A stretch of DNA of 64,000 bases from Chryseobacterium sp. CY350 (GTDB lineage: Bacteria; Bacteroidota; Bacteroidia; Flavobacteriales; Weeksellaceae): positions 3,906,001-3,970,000 of the forward strand of contig NZ_CP116034.1 of assembly GCF_027945075.1 (NCBI RefSeq), given 5' to 3'. Below the pieces are notes generated by a model. That model ran no database searches, was not told the origin of the DNA, and saw nothing but the letters and a program-made list of their open reading frames with translations. The position numbers and the translations under genes are program-made. Positions 14,834-24,500 of the stretch are shown here, piece after piece (the stretch's first letter is position 1; every line of letters begins with the position of its first letter).

Positions 14834-15838
14834 TTGAATCCAACTATTTCTATCGTTGTTGCCATATTTAACCGAAAAGATGAGCTTTTTGAGCTTTTAA
14901 ATTCTTTAGTTTCTCAAACTGATAAAGCATTTGAAATCATTATTGTTGACGATGGTTCTTTGATCGATTTGAAACCGACCATCAATAATTTTGAGGGAAT
15001 TCTGGATATTAAATATTTCAGAAAAGATAATTCTGGTCCCGGTTTGTCAAGGAATTACGGTTCAAAAAGAGCTTCCAACGAATGGCTCGTTTTTGTAGAC
15101 AGCGATGTAATTGTGGAGAAAGATTACATTCAAAACATCAAAAAAGATATTCTCACAATTTCCTGTGATGCTTTTGGAGGAGCAGATAAGGCACACAAAG
15201 GTTTTAATCTGATGCAGAAGGCGATTTCCTACTCTATGACGTCGGTTTTTACAACCGGCGGAATCAGAGGAAACAAGAACGCGGTTTCAAAATTTCAGCC
15301 GAGAAGTTTTAATATGGGAGTGAAAAAAGAAGTTTTCGAAAAAGTCGGAGGTTTTTCAGAGATGAGAATTGGCGAAGATCCGGATCTGTCGATGACGCTT
15401 TGGGAAAATGGCTTTACAACAGCTTTTTTTGATGACATTGCGGTGTATCATAAACGTCGTGTCGATTTTGGAAAGTTCTCAAAACAGGTGTATCAGTTTG
15501 GCTGTGCAAGACCAATTTTAAATCAAAGACATCCGAAATATGTAAAAATCTCTTTTGCTTTTCCCACTTTGTTTTTGCTGGGTTATCTTTTGGGATTTAT
15601 AGAATATTTTATTCTCGGGAGAGGAATTATTTTAGCGTTTTACGGATTGTATACTTTCATGGTTTTAATTCATGCCATGATTGTGACTAAAAACATTGCT
15701 ATCGCCGGAATGGCGGTTATTTCGACCTACATTCAAATGTTTTCCTACGGTTACGGTTTTTTGAAATCGTGGATTTTACTCAACGTTTTTAGAATGAAAC
15801 CAGAAGAAGCTTTTCCTAAACATTTTCATAAGAATTAA
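14834..15838 (+). CDS. Glycosyltransferase family 2
   Basis: A 334-residue GT-A fold transferase using a nucleotide sugar. The N-terminal domain shows TISIVVAIFNRKDEL, the nucleotide-binding EIIIVDDGS, a DxD motif in VFVDSDVIVE (about 91-96), and GEDPDLSMTLWENG, which holds the ED base motif. Two hydrophobic segments near the C-terminus (about 240-300) anchor it in the inner membrane. It probably acts in surface polysaccharide or glycolipid synthesis; donor and acceptor are unknown. The start is TTG at 14834, because no in-frame ATG precedes the conserved N-terminal strand and the promoter lies just upstream. Confidence 0.9.
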   Translation: MNPTISIVVAIFNRKDELFELLNSLVSQTDKAFEIIIVDDGSLIDLKPTINNFEGILDIKYFRKDNSGPGLSRNYGSKRASNEWLVFVDSDVIVEKDYIQNIKKDILTISCDAFGGADKAHKGFNLMQKAISYSMTSVFTTGGIRGNKNAVSKFQPRSFNMGVKKEVFEKVGGFSEMRIGEDPDLSMTLWENGFTTAFFDDIAVYHKRRVDFGKFSKQVYQFGCARPILNQRHPKYVKISFAFPTLFLLGYLLGFIEYFILGRGIILAFYGLYTFMVLIHAMIVTKNIAIAGMAVISTYIQMFSYGYGFLKSWILLNVFRMKPEEAFPKHFHKN

Positions 15839-16226
15839 TAGAATTTATTTTGTTTTCTAACGCAAAGACAAACTAAGGTTTTCTGACAAAAACGATTATA
15901 AATTTTACGATAAACAAAGGCGTTTCACTTATATAAAGAAAGATAAAATTCCTATCTTATGGCAGGGTAAAGGATATTTTTTATTTGTTTTGAGTTTATA
16001 GAATCGTAGTTTAATCATTGGTATTTCCTTGCTAAACGAAGTGGCGTTGTTTATCCTTAAAATAAGTCGATTTTTCATCCTTTTGTCTAACCTTGCATTT
16101 AATCTAAAGGCAAACTAATTTTTTTCACAAAGACTCATCTTATTTTACTAAAACCAAAAGCATTTCGTATGAAAAGAATAAAAAATCTTCTTTAAAATAG
16201 ATTTGATGACAAATTTTACAAAAATA
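15839..16226. other. Non-coding stretch between glycosyltransferase and PLP enzyme
   Basis: About 390 bp with no supported gene. It contains AT-rich sequence and fragments such as CGCAAAGACAAACTAAGG and a related piece near 16105-16130. These resemble worn copies of a CGCAAAG-type intergenic repeat I recall from Flavobacteria. No RNA gene or promoter for a further gene is evident. Confidence 0.4.
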
Positions 16227-16252
16227 AATGCTGTTGAAGGTTCAACAGCATT
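16227..16252. terminator. Terminator after the methionine gamma-lyase-like gene
   Basis: A perfect 12-bp stem (16227-16238 with 16241-16252) lies 7 bp beyond the minus-strand stop codon. It has A-rich sequence on one flank and a T-run on the other, so it can work in both directions. Confidence 0.7.
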
Positions 16253-16258
16253 TTTTAA

Positions 16259-17485
16259 TTAAGATGTAAAAATAGTTTCATGGTGTAGAACGCCTGTTTT
16301 GATCATGCATTCTTTCATTTTTTTATAAGTTCGCTCGATGTCATGATCGAGACCTATTGAAAATCTTATGAGTCCGTCTGAAATTCCCATTGCTTCACGT
16401 TCCTCTTCGGGTATTTCAGATGAGGTAGAACTTCCTGAGCATGAGAATAATGTTTTGTAAAAGCCTAAACTTACTGCAAGATATCCGAGATTTTCGTGCT
16501 GCATCATTTCCATCAGCTCGTTTGCTTTTTCAGTCGTTCCGGCGTCCACAGTGAGAAGACCACCAAAACCATATTCTTTCTGCATCATACTTTTCATCAG
16601 CTCATGGTTTTTATGAGATGGTAAACCTGGATAAGAAACTTTTAAACCATCATTTTCAAATCTATCAGCAAGATACATTGCGTTGTAGCTGTGCTGTTTC
16701 ATTCGAATGTGAAGCGTTCTCAGGTTTTTAAGAATACTTGCAGACCTGAAGCTGTCCATCGTAGGACCAAGAAGCATGCAGGCTCCGTTGTTTACATTTT
16801 TTGTATCATTAATAAATTCTTGGGTACCACAATAAACTCCGCCAACCGTATCACTGCTACCATTAATAAATTTAGTTAAACTGTGAATGACAATATCAGC
16901 ACCTAAAAGACGCGGTGATATGGAAAGCGGAGAAAAAGTATTGTCTACGATAAGTTTTAAGTTGTGTTTTTTGCAGATTGCAGAAAGTTTTTTAAGGTCA
17001 GCAACCTCTAGAAGCGGATTGCTCACACTTTCGCAATAAATTATTTTTGTGTTTGGCTGAATTGCATTCTCAATCGATTCAAAATTATTAATATCTATGA
17101 AGGTTGTTTCGATATTAAAAGGAGGAAGAAAGTTTTTAAGAAAAGCATACGTTCCGCCATAGATGGTTCTGCTGGAAATAATGTGGTCGCCACTTTTACA
17201 AATCTGCATAAGCACCGAAGTGATGGCGCCCATTCCTGAAGCGGTCACATTTGCCGTTTCTGTGTTTTCCATTTTTGCCAATGCCTCAGAGAGATAAAGG
17301 TTCATTGGGGAAGAATGTCTCGAATAAAGATAGCATCCATCAGCATTCCCTTCAAAAGTATCAAACATGGTTTTTGCAGAAAGAAAAGTGTACGTGGAGC
17401 TATCTGAAATAGAAGGGTTTACTCCGCCGAATTCTCCAAAATATTGCAAATCCTGTATTTCGTTTGCTGCATTAAAATGATCCAT
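16259..17485 (-). CDS. Cys/Met metabolism PLP-dependent enzyme (methionine gamma-lyase-like)
   Basis: A 408-residue fold-type I PLP enzyme of the cystathionine gamma-synthase/methionine gamma-lyase family. Visible features are YSRHSSPMNLYLSEALA (the family's YxRxxNPT region), the phosphate-binding ASGMGAI, VDNTFSPL (Asp for the PLP ring nitrogen), and the catalytic Lys in HSLTKFINGSSDTVGG. It acts on methionine, cystathionine or homoserine esters in the cytosol. A divergent Lrp/AsnC regulator 144 bp away favours a catabolic methionine gamma-lyase role, because such pairs usually sense the amino acid degraded. The exact reaction cannot be fixed from sequence alone. Confidence 0.85.
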   Translation of the reverse strand: MDHFNAANEIQDLQYFGEFGGVNPSISDSSTYTFLSAKTMFDTFEGNADGCYLYSRHSSPMNLYLSEALAKMENTETANVTASGMGAITSVLMQICKSGDHIISSRTIYGGTYAFLKNFLPPFNIETTFIDINNFESIENAIQPNTKIIYCESVSNPLLEVADLKKLSAICKKHNLKLIVDNTFSPLSISPRLLGADIVIHSLTKFINGSSDTVGGVYCGTQEFINDTKNVNNGACMLLGPTMDSFRSASILKNLRTLHIRMKQHSYNAMYLADRFENDGLKVSYPGLPSHKNHELMKSMMQKEYGFGGLLTVDAGTTEKANELMEMMQHENLGYLAVSLGFYKTLFSCSGSSTSSEIPEEEREAMGISDGLIRFSIGLDHDIERTYKKMKECMIKTGVLHHETIFTS

Positions 17486-17629
17486 ATTTTTTTTGTTTAA
17501 AAGTGAATCATTTTATTTTTTATTACAACATAATAACTAATATTTAGATTTTAAATCTATAAAAATTAAAATTTGATGATATAAAGTTGGTTAATTTAAA
17601 TTTTAATAAATTTAGCCAAAAATTTTTCT

Positions 17630-18091
17630 ATGCAATTTGACGAAACCGACAAAAAACTGCTCCTTTTTTTACAACAAGACTGTAAGCAAACCACCAAAGA
17701 GTTGTCTTACAAACTAGGTCTGTCGATAACGGCAGTTTATGAGCGCATCAGAAAGCTGGAAAACAATGGCGTGATTTCTAAATATGTGGCCATTTTAGAT
17801 AAAACAAAAATTGATAAAAATTTTATTATTCTCTGTCATGTAAAACTGACTCAGCACAAAAAAGAATTTGTATTGCGCTTCGAAAAAGAGGTAATGACTT
17901 TGGATGAAGTCACAGAGTGCTTCCATGTAAGTGGTGATTACGATTATATTTTAAAAATCTGTGTGAAAGATATGGAAGATTACCGAAGTTTTATGTTGAC
18001 AAAGCTTACAACAATTGAGCATATTGCAAGTACACAAAGTTCTTTCACGATTTCTGAAGTGAAAAACACCACTGAATTAGTATTGCCGTAA
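17630..18091 (+). CDS. Lrp/AsnC family transcriptional regulator
   Basis: A 153-residue feast/famine regulator. The N-terminal winged helix-turn-helix (residues 1-60; DETDKKLLLFLQQDCKQTTK, then LSITAVYERIRKLENNGVI) is followed by an AsnC/RAM effector-binding domain (about 70-150) with HVSGDYDYILKICVKD, the Gly-Asp-Tyr-Asp signature. It is transcribed away from the PLP enzyme across a 144-bp gap, the usual arrangement for a local regulator with its target. The likely effector is an amino acid, possibly methionine. The stop at 18091 is one base from the convergent bestrophin gene end. Confidence 0.93.
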   Translation: MQFDETDKKLLLFLQQDCKQTTKELSYKLGLSITAVYERIRKLENNGVISKYVAILDKTKIDKNFIILCHVKLTQHKKEFVLRFEKEVMTLDEVTECFHVSGDYDYILKICVKDMEDYRSFMLTKLTTIEHIASTQSSFTISEVKNTTELVLP

Positions 18092-18092
18092 T

Positions 18093-19127
18093 TTAAACCA
18101 AAACACCATTTTTAGAAGCAATCGGCTCCGGAAGGTCGTCGTGTTCGCCTGTTATCTGAAGAAGATCGATTTCTATACTTCTGCAAATGGATAACATCGG
18201 AATATCGAACATTAATCCTTCGAAAGGGTTTTCGGAGTAGTCTCCTACCAATTCCATAATGATATAAATCCAGCCAATTGTAATGCAAAAAGGAACCGAT
18301 ACCCAGATTCCCCAGTCACCGAGTTTTGAAAATTCGCTCACCAAGCCTAAAGGAAGCAGCATAATAAAGATTATATTGAAGACAAAAGCGGTACTTGCAA
18401 ACTGTCTGGGAAGCGGGAATTTTTTAATTCTTTCTGCCTGACCCTGTAATGTATAAAATTCTGTAAGACAATCCTGAAGTTGCATTTGATTAAAATCTGA
18501 GATTGCCTTCATGTTTTTTAATTCGTTCACGTCTTTCGCCTGTTGTGAAACTAGAAAAGTTGCAAAATTATTGTAAGAAGATTGCAGCTCACATTCTTCT
18601 TCAGATAAATATTTTTTCAGGAATATTGGTGTCCTACCATAATCTGGAAATCCGGCTCTGATGATTCTGTGTCTCTTTTTATCCGTATTCTTTAATTTAT
18701 CTTCTTCAAATTTTATATGTTCCCATTCTACAGGAACCAAACTTTGCTCGCGGAATGCATACAACCATGCAATGTGTCGATAAACAATTTTTTTTCTGCG
18801 TTCATCAAGTTCAGATTTTTCTGTCTCACTGTTATCAGTTTCGAAAGCATAAACCATCGCAGCAAATGAACGGCTTGCATTCACGATGCCACCCCAGATT
18901 TTTCTTGCTTCCCATAATCTCTCATAAGCCTGGTTATTTTTAAAACCAACCAAAAAGGCTTCTGCGGTACCAATCAGCGCCACAGGAACCCACGGAATGA
19001 TCATCCAGTCCCAATGGAAAACGTGAAAAAGTACAGCGATAAGCGTACACCAAAAAGAAATGACGAGTAAATGGAATCCGGATAAGTTAAGAACCTTTTT
19101 ATAATTGACGTATTTTGTCGTGATCAT
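18093..19127 (-). CDS. Bestrophin-family (UPF0187) anion channel
   Basis: A 344-residue membrane protein of the bacterial bestrophin family. Two N-terminal TM helices (LLVISFWCTLIAVLFHVFHW and IPWVPVALIGTAEAFLVGF) precede the highly conserved NNQAYERLWEARKIWGGIVN. Two further TM helices lie near residues 245-290, then the conserved C-terminal segment with DYSENPFEG. Homologues such as KpBest form pentameric ion channels. It ends one base from the Lrp gene end (convergent) with no room for a terminator between. It probably has its own promoter in the 19128-19170 gap. Confidence 0.9.
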   Translation of the reverse strand: MITTKYVNYKKVLNLSGFHLLVISFWCTLIAVLFHVFHWDWMIIPWVPVALIGTAEAFLVGFKNNQAYERLWEARKIWGGIVNASRSFAAMVYAFETDNSETEKSELDERRKKIVYRHIAWLYAFREQSLVPVEWEHIKFEEDKLKNTDKKRHRIIRAGFPDYGRTPIFLKKYLSEEECELQSSYNNFATFLVSQQAKDVNELKNMKAISDFNQMQLQDCLTEFYTLQGQAERIKKFPLPRQFASTAFVFNIIFIMLLPLGLVSEFSKLGDWGIWVSVPFCITIGWIYIIMELVGDYSENPFEGLMFDIPMLSICRSIEIDLLQITGEHDDLPEPIASKNGVLV

Positions 19128-19173
19128 TTGTATATAAACATTTGTAGAACCAAGTTAACAAAAACCGTACAAA

Positions 19174-19202
19174 AAAACCTCTAAAAGTTTTTTAGAGGTT
19201 TT
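19174..19202 (-). terminator. Terminator after the E1 alpha/beta gene
   Basis: A perfect 13-bp stem (19174-19186 with 19190-19202), 3-nt loop and, in the minus direction, a U-run, 6 bp beyond the stop codon. Confidence 0.8.
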
Positions 19203-19207
19203 TATTT

Positions 19208-21280
19208 TTAATATTTCAACATTTCGTCGATTTTCTTCGAGAGCTTTTCAGCGTTTGGAAGCATTTCTTTTTCTAAAATTAAATTAATCGGAACTGCGGG
19301 AGTATCTAGAGATCCCATGGTTTCAACAGGAGCGTCAAGGTATTTAAAGCAATTCTTCGAAATTCTGTGTGCGAAGGCTTCAGCAAATGAATTGTTCAAT
19401 TGTTCTTCTGTCAGAACAATACATTTTCCGTGAGCTTTTACTCTTTCAAAAACCAATTCTTCATCTAATGGAATGATGGTTCTTAAATCGATTACTTCTA
19501 CTTTTCCGCCGAAGTTTTTCACGGCTTCTTTTGCCCAGTAAACTCCCATTCCGTAAGTGATTACGACCACTGTATTTCCTTTTTTGATTTCGTTTTCGTC
19601 AGCTTCGATAACGATTTTTCCTTTTCCGAAAGGTAAAATATAATCTTCTGCAGGCTCGATGGTTTTTGCATCTTCAGTTCCAGGAACTTTACTCCAGTAC
19701 AAACCTTTATGCTCCAACATGACAACAGGATTCGGGTCGTAATAAGCTGCTTTCAGCAAACCTTTAAAATCTGCTGCGTTGCTTGGATAAGCGATTTTAA
19801 TTCCTTTGATATTGGCTAAAATACTTTCAACACTTCCGCTGTGATATGGTCCGCCGCCGCCATAAGCTCCAATCGGAACTCTGATGATATTGCTTACAGG
19901 AAATTTCCCGTTGCTTAAATAATTTGATTTTGAAATCTCCGTAATCAACTGATTGATTCCCGGATAAATATAATCTGCAAATTGAACTTCAACAATTGGT
20001 TTCAGACCAACCGCACTCATTCCTGTTGTAGAACCGATGATATATGCTTCTTGAATCGCTGTGTTAAAAACTCTTTTACTTCCGAATTTCTTCCCTAAAG
20101 TCACCGTCTCACGGAACACTCCGCCGATTCTTTCACCAACATCTTGTCCGTACAATAAAGCTTCAGGATGTTTCCACATAATCTCCTGAATGGCATGAAT
20201 CGCTGCATCAACCATTACGATTTTCTCGCCACCTTCAGGCTCACGCGTTCCCACTTCTTCCGTAATAGGAGTAGGAGCAAAAATATGTTGCATCACGGTT
20301 TCAGGTTTCGGATCTTCGGCTTTTTGTGCTCTTTCGAAAGCTTCTTCTGCTTCCAGTCTTGCTTTTTTCGTGATTTGTTTTAATAATTCTTCGTCTGTCC
20401 CAGATTCAAGCAACTGTTTTCTAAGGATTTCTCCCGGATCTTTTGCTCTGTGTTTGGTTAAGTCTTCCTCATCTCGATAAAATTCTCTTCTTACTCCTGA
20501 AGTGTGGTGACCAATAAGAACTGTTTTTGCACAGACAACCAAAGGTTTTCTTTCTTCACGTACAAAATCAACAGCCTTTTTCATTACGTCAAAACTTTCT
20601 GCGAAATTGGTTCCGTCAACTCTCATTCTTCCTAAACCTTCAAAACCTGCAACAAAATCGTATGCATCCACAGTTCTTGCTTCTTCTTTGGTTACAGAAA
20701 TTCCCCATTCGTTATCCTGAACCAGAAAAATAATTGGTAACTGGTGTAAAGCTGCAAACTGAAGTGCTTCACTCACTTCACCTTCGGTTACAGAATTGTC
20801 ACCCAGACTACAAATGACTACAGGATTATTTTCAAATTTTTCTAATTCAAAATCTTCAATATATTTGATTCCCTGTGCAACACCTGTTGTAGGAATGGTC
20901 TGCATTCCTGTCGCTGAGCTCTGGTGAATCATCTTCGGCATATTTTCGTTTCTGCTCGAAGGGTGAGAATAATACGATCTTCCGCCAGAAAAAGGATCAT
21001 CAGCTTTTGCCAATAATTGAAGCATCAACTGATAAGGCTCAAAGCCAATTCCCAACAAAATACTTTCGTCTCTGTAATAGGGAGAAACCCAGTCTTCTTT
21101 TTTTAACTGATAAGCTGTCGCCAACTGAATCGCTTCGTGTCCTCTTGAAGTGCTGTGTACATATTTGCAAACATTTCTGTTTTCCTCATAGATATCTGCC
21201 ATCGCTTTGGCAAGCATCATGTGGTTGTAAGCTTTAAGTAAAATATCCTGTGAAACTTTTTCGTGAAGTGTATTTTCCAT
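19208..21280 (-). CDS. 2-oxo acid dehydrogenase E1, alpha and beta fused
   Basis: A 690-residue thiamine-diphosphate enzyme that decarboxylates 2-oxo acids and acetylates or acylates the lipoyl group of E2. The N-terminal half is E1 alpha (STSRGHEAIQLATAYQL; thiamine diphosphate motif around CSLGDNSVTEGEVSEALQFA). From about residue 345 it is E1 beta (GQDVGERIGGVFRETVTLGKKF, EVQFADYIYPGINQ). The fused form in Bacteroidetes is usually assigned to branched-chain 2-oxo acids, which feed the iso-branched fatty acids typical of the group. The frame reaches a TTG at 21289, but ATG 21280 is the better start. E2 and E3 are not in the window. A TATCTTTG box at 21287-21294 suggests a very short leader. 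Confidence 0.92.
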   Translation of the reverse strand: MENTLHEKVSQDILLKAYNHMMLAKAMADIYEENRNVCKYVHSTSRGHEAIQLATAYQLKKEDWVSPYYRDESILLGIGFEPYQLMLQLLAKADDPFSGGRSYYSHPSSRNENMPKMIHQSSATGMQTIPTTGVAQGIKYIEDFELEKFENNPVVICSLGDNSVTEGEVSEALQFAALHQLPIIFLVQDNEWGISVTKEEARTVDAYDFVAGFEGLGRMRVDGTNFAESFDVMKKAVDFVREERKPLVVCAKTVLIGHHTSGVRREFYRDEEDLTKHRAKDPGEILRKQLLESGTDEELLKQITKKARLEAEEAFERAQKAEDPKPETVMQHIFAPTPITEEVGTREPEGGEKIVMVDAAIHAIQEIMWKHPEALLYGQDVGERIGGVFRETVTLGKKFGSKRVFNTAIQEAYIIGSTTGMSAVGLKPIVEVQFADYIYPGINQLITEISKSNYLSNGKFPVSNIIRVPIGAYGGGGPYHSGSVESILANIKGIKIAYPSNAADFKGLLKAAYYDPNPVVMLEHKGLYWSKVPGTEDAKTIEPAEDYILPFGKGKIVIEADENEIKKGNTVVVITYGMGVYWAKEAVKNFGGKVEVIDLRTIIPLDEELVFERVKAHGKCIVLTEEQLNNSFAEAFAHRISKNCFKYLDAPVETMGSLDTPAVPINLILEKEMLPNAEKLSKKIDEMLKY

Positions 21281-21286
21281 AGAAAG

Positions 21287-21294
21287 CAAAGATA
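21287..21294 (-). promoter_or_regulatory. -7 element TATCTTTG before the E1 gene
   Basis: Exact TAnnTTTG match on the minus strand, seven bases from the ATG at 21280. The transcript start would fall at the start codon. No clear -33 element. Confidence 0.4.
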
Positions 21295-21517
21295 AACATA
21301 TTTTGGATTTTTAAAAATAATTGCCTAACAATTGATAGGCGATCTTTTAATTGTTTAATTATTAAATTTTTAATTGATAGTTTGATTGTTTATTCGCTGA
21401 ATACTTATAAAAAATTCATACTTTTTATAGTTAATTTCAATGTCGAAATGTTCATGAAAAACAATAAAAATGCAGTAACTTTACAGACTATTTTGTTACA
21501 AAAAGTTAAAAAAATAC

Positions 21518-24500
21518 ATGTATTTAGTTTTTGACACAGAAACCACAGGTTTACCAAAAAATTTCAACGCACCGCTTTCAGATTCAGACAACTGGCCAAG
21601 AATGGTTCAGATTGCATGGCAATTACATGATGATGATGGCAATTTGCTTGAAAATCAAGATTATATAATTAAGCCGGAAGGTTACGATATACCATTTAAC
21701 GCCGCAAGAATTCACGGTATTACAACTAAAATTGCCAATGAAGAAGGCCACGATTTGCAGAAAATTTTAGAAGAATTTTCTGAAGTTCTGGAAAGAGTAC
21801 GGGTTGTTTCCGGCCACAATGTTGAGTTTGATTATAACATTGTTGGTGCAGAGTTTTTCAGAAAAAATATTCAGAACAATCTTCAGGAAAAGCCCAAAGC
21901 AGATACGATGATTCTGGGAACAGATTACTGTCAGCTTGGAGGTGGAAGAGGAGGAAAATACAAGTCTCCAAAGCTGGAAGAATTGTACGAAAAATTATAC
22001 GGTCATAAATTTGATGAAGCGCACAACGCTGCAGCCGACGTAAATGCAACCGCTCAGGTTTTCTTTGAAATGATGCGTATCGGAATTATTCCAACTGAGG
22101 TTTTGAAGACTTCAGAAGATCAGTTGGCATATTTTAAAACGCTGCATCCGGACCCGATCAAGCCTTTTGGAATTATCATCAGAAGACAGGTTGCAGATTT
22201 TAATAATAAGAAAAAGCAATCTGATGTCGGCAGCATTGATGATATTGATTTAGGAAGATATTTCAATTTTGATAATAAAAGTGTCTTTTCAACATTGACG
22301 GCGACTTCCAGCATCAATGATTTGATTAAAAAAGCTACAGACGAAAATTTCCCGGCAGTCGGAATGGTCGATTTAGGAAATATGATGGGAGCTTTCAAAT
22401 TTGTTTCTGCTGTTGAATCTACCAATTCGGACCGTTCAAAAAAACACAAGGAATTTTTAGCTAAAAAACAGGAAACGGAAGAAAACGGAACGGAGTTTAC
22501 GGAAAGCGAACCAATTTCCGAGCCTTTGATTCCGGTTGTGGGTTGTGAATTCTACATCTCAGACCGTTACGAGCAAAAACAATTTACAAAAGATGATCCC
22601 GACAGAAGAACTCAGGTTGTTTTGTTGGCGAAAGATTTTAATGGATATAAAAATTTAGCGAAATTATCAAGTATAGGATTTTTAAAAGGTTTCTATTTTG
22701 GAGTTCCGAGGATTAGCCGTGAATTGATTGCTGAATACAAAGAAGGATTGATCGCTTTAACTTCAGGTATTAACGGAGATATACCTGATGCGATTTTAAA
22801 TACGGGTGAACAAAAAGGGGAGGAGCTTTTCAAATGGTGGAAGGAAACTTTTGAAGATGATTTTTATGTTCAGATCCAAAATCATAAACTACCTGAGGAA
22901 GAGCATTTAAATGACGTACTATTGCATTTTGCAGACAAATATAACGTTAAAATTTTAGCTCAAAATCAAACTTATTATACGGATAAAGACGATTCTAATA
23001 TCCAGGATATTGTGAGTTGTATTAAGGATGGTGAGAAGCTGACGACGCCTGTAGGTAAGGGTTTTGGTAAAAGACGCGGTTTAGCTAGCGGAGAATATTA
23101 TATTAAAAATGCCCGCGAGATCAAGGAAACTTTTCTGAATTATCCTGATGCGTTCGATGCCTACGAAGAATTTACGGCAAAGTTTAGTCCTTACACTTTA
23201 AAAAGAGATGTTTTATTGCCTAAGTTTGATATTCCTGAAGAATTTATTCACGCTGAAGACGAAATAGATGGTGGAAAACGCGGGGAAATGGCTTACTTGA
23301 CGCATTTGACTTATGAGGGAGCAAAAAAAAGATACGTAGAAACTGGTATCACAGATGAAATAAGAGAACGTCTGGATTTTGAACTTGAAGTTGTTGCAAA
23401 TACCGGTTATCCCGGATACTTTTTGATCGTACAGGATTTTTGTAACGAAGCCCGTAAAATGGGAGTCTGGGTGGGTCCCGGCCGTGGTTCAGCAGCAGGT
23501 TCGACGGTCGCTTATTGCACCGGAATTACCAATGTAGACCCCATTAAATATGATTTACTATTTGAGAGATTTCTGAATCCGGAAAGGATCTCGATGCCCG
23601 ATATTGATATTGATTTTGATGATGAAGGTCGTGATAAAATTATCAAATGGGTGGTAGAGAAATATGGTAAAAATCAGGTAGCACAGATTATAACTTACTC
23701 AGTTTTGGGTGGAAAATCTGCGATAAAAGATGCCGGAAGAGTTTTAGACTTACCAATTCCTGATACCAATAATATTGCAAAACTGATTCCTCCAAGTCCA
23801 GGGATGAATATTGCCAAAGCTTTGTCAAAATATGATAAACTGAAGCCTGAAGATCAGCAGCTTGTAGACGAAATGAAATATGTTCTGAATACTCCTGATG
23901 ATCCTCGTCATGATGTTTTGGGAAGCGCCAAAAAGATGGAAGGCTGTATCAGAAATACAGGAATTCATGCTTGTGGAGTAATTATTACACCAGAAGATGT
24001 AAGTAATCTGGTTCCGGTAACAATTGCAGCAAAAGATGCTGATATTTTGGTTTCTCAGTTTGATAATTCCGTTGCCGAAAGTGCAGGTTTGCTGAAAATG
24101 GATTTCCTGGGTCTTCGAACTTTGACGATTATTAAAGATGCCTTAAAATTAATAAAGCAGAGATATAATGTAGATATAGATCCGGATAATATTCCGCTGG
24201 ATGATACGAAAACTTATCAATTATTTAAAGAAGGAAGAACGGTCGGGATTTTCCAATATGAAAGTCCGGGCATGCAAAAGTATATGCGAGAACTGAAACC
24301 AACGGTTTTTGCCGATTTGATTGCCATGAATGCATTGTATCGTCCGGGACCGATTAAATATATTCCGAACTTTATCAATAGAAAACACGGTATCGAAGAG
24401 ATTATTTATGATTTACCGGAAACTGAAGAATATTTAAAAGAAACCTACGGAATTACTGTTTATCAGGAGCAGGTAATGCTTTTATCTCAAAAGTTGGCCA

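Noticed and set aside
21323..21340. GCCTA...TAGGC hairpin upstream of dnaE as a regulator site
   Set aside because: Only five base pairs; too weak to distinguish from chance.
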